From contig NZ_VANU01000002.1 of NCBI RefSeq assembly GCF_005771535.1, forward strand, positions 434,001-498,000: a stretch of 64,000 bases of DNA. The letters are read 5' to 3'. Of the stretch, positions 63,362 to 64,000 are shown piece after piece. The notes below the pieces were generated by a model. It did no database searches. It was not told where the DNA came from and saw only the letters and a program-made list of their open reading frames with translations. A program made the position numbers and the translations under genes. Positions within the stretch are counted from its first letter, which is position 1. Each line of letters opens with the position of its first letter. The stretch is from Arcobacter arenosus. GTDB lineage: Bacteria; Campylobacterota; Campylobacteria; Campylobacterales; Arcobacteraceae.

Positions 63362-64000
63362 ATGGAAATAAAAGAAAAGAGCCTTGACGAATTAGAAGTA
63401 ATTTGTCAAGATATCAGAGATAGGATTATAGATGTTGTATCAAGAAAAGGTGGACACTTTTCTTCTACACTTGGTGCAGTTGAGTTAACTGTCGCAATGC
63501 ATAAAGTTTTTGATGTAAAAAAAGATCCTTTTATCTATGATGTATCTCACCAATGTTATCCTCATAAATTAATAAATGATAGATGGGATGAATTTGAAAC
63601 AATTAGACAATTTGATGGTTTAAGTGGTTTTACAAAGCCTAAAGAATCAAATGCTGACTATTTTGTAGCAGGGCATAGTTCAACTTCTATTTCCTTAGCA
63701 GTGGGTGCTGCAAAAGCTATAAAACTAAAGGGTGAAAATAGAATTCCTGTTGTTATGATAGGTGATGGTTCTATGACAGCAGGAATGGTATATGAAGCTT
63801 TAAATGAACTTGGGGACAAGAAATATCCAACTGTAATTATTTTAAATGATAATGAGATGTCAATAGCAAAACCTATTGGTGCAATTTCTAAATATTTATC
63901 AAAAATTTTAGCAGGAAAGTATTATCAAAGTTTCAAAGATAAAGTAGACAGATTTATTAAAAATAATATGCCAGAAGGGACTACTTATATAGCTAAAAGA
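63362..64000 (+). CDS. dxs: 1-deoxy-D-xylulose-5-phosphate synthase, N-terminal part
   Basis: First enzyme of the MEP isoprenoid pathway, cut by the window edge after about 213 residues. The N-terminal thiamine diphosphate domain shows GGHFSSTLGAVELTVAMHKVFD, YDVSHQCYPHKLI, GHSSTSISLAVGAAKA and GDGSMTAGMVYEALNE with the Mg site, followed by NDNEMSIAKPIGA. Starts 13 bp after hisC with GAGCTTAGGAC ahead. The rest of the gene is outside the window. Confidence 0.93.
   Translation, partial: MEIKEKSLDELEVICQDIRDRIIDVVSRKGGHFSSTLGAVELTVAMHKVFDVKKDPFIYDVSHQCYPHKLINDRWDEFETIRQFDGLSGFTKPKESNADYFVAGHSSTSISLAVGAAKAIKLKGENRIPVVMIGDGSMTAGMVYEALNELGDKKYPTVIILNDNEMSIAKPIGAISKYLSKILAGKYYQSFKDKVDRFIKNNMPEGTTYIAKR

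Overview
The window is AT-rich and densely coded, and it reads as chromosome from a member of the Arcobacter group (Campylobacterota). Pointers are the gamma/beta-fused urease subunit, three sensor kinases sharing the H-box GNIAHQWRQP, the rsfS-nadD-pgk-tpiA-fabI gene neighbourhood that resembles Campylobacter, and strong A/T codon bias throughout. No rRNA, tRNA, CRISPR array or insertion sequence was recognised. The assignment rests on gene content only.

Region 1 (1-10904) is a purine-nitrogen salvage island. After the tail of a GntR-like regulator come allantoinase (puuE), allantoicase (alc), ureidoglycolate lyase (allA), an NCS1 permease, malate synthase G (glcB) and a urease cluster (fused ureAB, ureC, ureE, ureF, ureG). 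Together they can import allantoin, release its nitrogen as urea and then ammonia, and feed the glyoxylate into the TCA cycle as malate. The urease chaperone gene ureD/ureH is not in the window. A 181-bp nested palindromic element lies between ureF and ureG, and a possible pseudoknotted leader precedes the permease.

Region 2 (11014-23400) is mixed: a GH15/phosphorylase-kinase-like glucan enzyme with glucokinase, a PLD-helicase-DUF3427 protein, an orphan histidine kinase, small nucleotide-metabolism genes (nucleoside deoxyribosyltransferase-like, MazG-like), truD, an NYN-domain protein and a double-thioredoxin periplasmic protein.

Region 3 (23543-27778, minus strand) holds two di-heme cytochrome c peroxidases. 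One is translationally sandwiched between a response regulator and a sensor kinase.

Region 4 (27926-46649) is an inorganic nitrogen assimilation island: nirB/nirD, a fused PP2C phosphatase/Ser-Thr kinase, cyanase, a formate/nitrite-family channel, a heme-motif sensor kinase with its regulator, a Nas-type nitrate reductase and an NrtABD-like nitrate importer. Interspersed are DUF2000, LysE, AraC, Rof-like, metallophosphoesterase and EAL genes. GTA-N9-TAC palindromes lie 22-23 bp upstream of -10 boxes at the nrtA and nitrite-channel promoters, a layout like NtcA or class II Crp-family activation.

Region 5 (46695-64000) is core housekeeping: a BamB-like/YfgM-like pair, ctpA, purC-purS-purQ, an SH3 membrane protein, plsC, crcB, tatA, argS, rsfS-nadD, pgk-tpiA-fabI (no gap gene beside pgk), lysA-pheA-hisC and the start of dxs, which runs off the right edge.
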